This document shows, piece by piece, positions 63,619 to 64,000 of a stretch of DNA of 64,000 bases (positions within the stretch are counted from its first letter, which is position 1; the number at the start of each line of letters is the position of its first letter). The notes below the pieces were generated by a model. That model was not told the origin of the DNA and did not search any database. It saw only the letters and a program-made list of their open reading frames with translations. The DNA comes from Stratiolaelaps scimitus (lineage: Eukaryota; Arthropoda; Arachnida; Mesostigmata; Laelapidae), in the NCBI GenBank assembly GCA_019614645.1, contig JABWDB010000007.1:2356001-2420000 (forward strand), given 5' to 3'. The translations under genes and the position numbers were made by a program.

Positions 63619-63939
63619 TCACATTCTACCGGTACTGGCCACATCTTTCTCTCTCTCTCTCTCTCTCTCTCCGGTGGTCCCTTGCCGGGACGTAAAGGTG
63701 GGCGAACGAGGCGGCCCAGATAGTAGCCCCCCCACGGGGACATTAGACTGCGACAACACCAGAGGCGCCGGCAGCGGTATCCCATTCGCGTGAACGGTTT
63801 TGTTTGCGAATCGGCTAAGCGAAGCGGCAGTCTTGGTGGAACTCAGTGGCTCTGTCGTCATGTATGCGAATACATTATCCGCATTGAGCAACTCCTCAGT
63901 TGGCCGGGCCGCTGTGCGAACGCACGTGCTGCCGTACAC
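63619..63939 (-). CDS. Possible coding exon in CpG-rich block, unidentified
   Basis: A frame open for 106 codons with mixed, non-repeat composition (for example MTTEPLSSTKTAASLSRFAN, then GIPLPAPLVLSQSNVPVGG). It runs into a (GA)n tract coding RERERE at about 63650-63671. No family is recognised. It could be an internal exon or a 5' exon of a gene continuing beyond the right edge or into 63.0-63.6 kb. The surrounding 63.1-64.0 kb is CpG-rich, as at promoters. Confidence 0.3.
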   Translation of the reverse strand: MYGSTCVRTAARPTEELLNADNVFAYMTTEPLSSTKTAASLSRFANKTVHANGIPLPAPLVLSQSNVPVGGLLSGPPRSPTFTSRQGTTGEREREREKDVASTGRM

Positions 63940-64000
63940 GAACAGGCGTAGATATCTTGATAATGAGAACGTATTATCTGTAGAAGCCGTATGCAGATGC

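Overview
This window is eukaryotic. It shows spliced genes with GT-AG introns, codon-phase-matched exons, many (TA)n microsatellites, tRNA-derived SINEs and AATAAA signals, and no operon structure. The proteins are metazoan and read as arthropod. The compact introns, the (TA)n load and the CpG-rich exon/promoter blocks would fit a small-genome arthropod such as a parasitiform mite, but that placement is an inference; no species-diagnostic sequence was found.

Four genes were rebuilt exon by exon, with every junction checked for frame. (1) MFAP1, a spliceosome factor, minus strand, 14.8-16.9 kb, three coding exons. (2) An endosomal ClC-3/4/5-type Cl-/H+ exchanger, minus strand, 21.5-36.7 kb, 16 coding exons plus one probable in-frame cassette exon. 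(3) ETFDH, the electron-transfer-flavoprotein:ubiquinone oxidoreductase, plus strand, 46.7-51.3 kb, ten exons seen, with the first coding exon unresolved. (4) ARPC5, an Arp2/3 complex subunit, minus strand, 53.7-55.4 kb, three coding exons. These are housekeeping genes (splicing, endolysosomal ion exchange, mitochondrial electron transfer, actin nucleation) with no shared pathway.

Between them lie repeats and fossils. Family A is a tRNA-derived SINE with about seven copies. Family B is a second tRNA-derived SINE with five copies, four of them flanked by exact 12-16 bp target-site duplications. There is also a ~500 bp foldback element with ~200 bp inverted arms around a (TA)n core, a decayed Tc1/mariner transposase, and a 5S-rRNA-like fragment. 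Two stretches read as long, coherent but stop-interrupted protein sequence without introns (56.6-57.3 kb and 61.7-63.1 kb, both minus strand). They are candidate endogenous viral or transposon-derived pseudogenes. The second was hit by two family B SINEs, and removing them rejoins the reading frame.

CpG-rich, low-complexity blocks (8.1-8.6, 10.7-13.1, 31.5-32.9, 42.2-45.5, 55.9-56.3 and 63.1-64.0 kb) look like promoter/5' exon regions; gene content there is mostly unresolved. No CRISPR array, rRNA operon or intact tRNA gene was seen.
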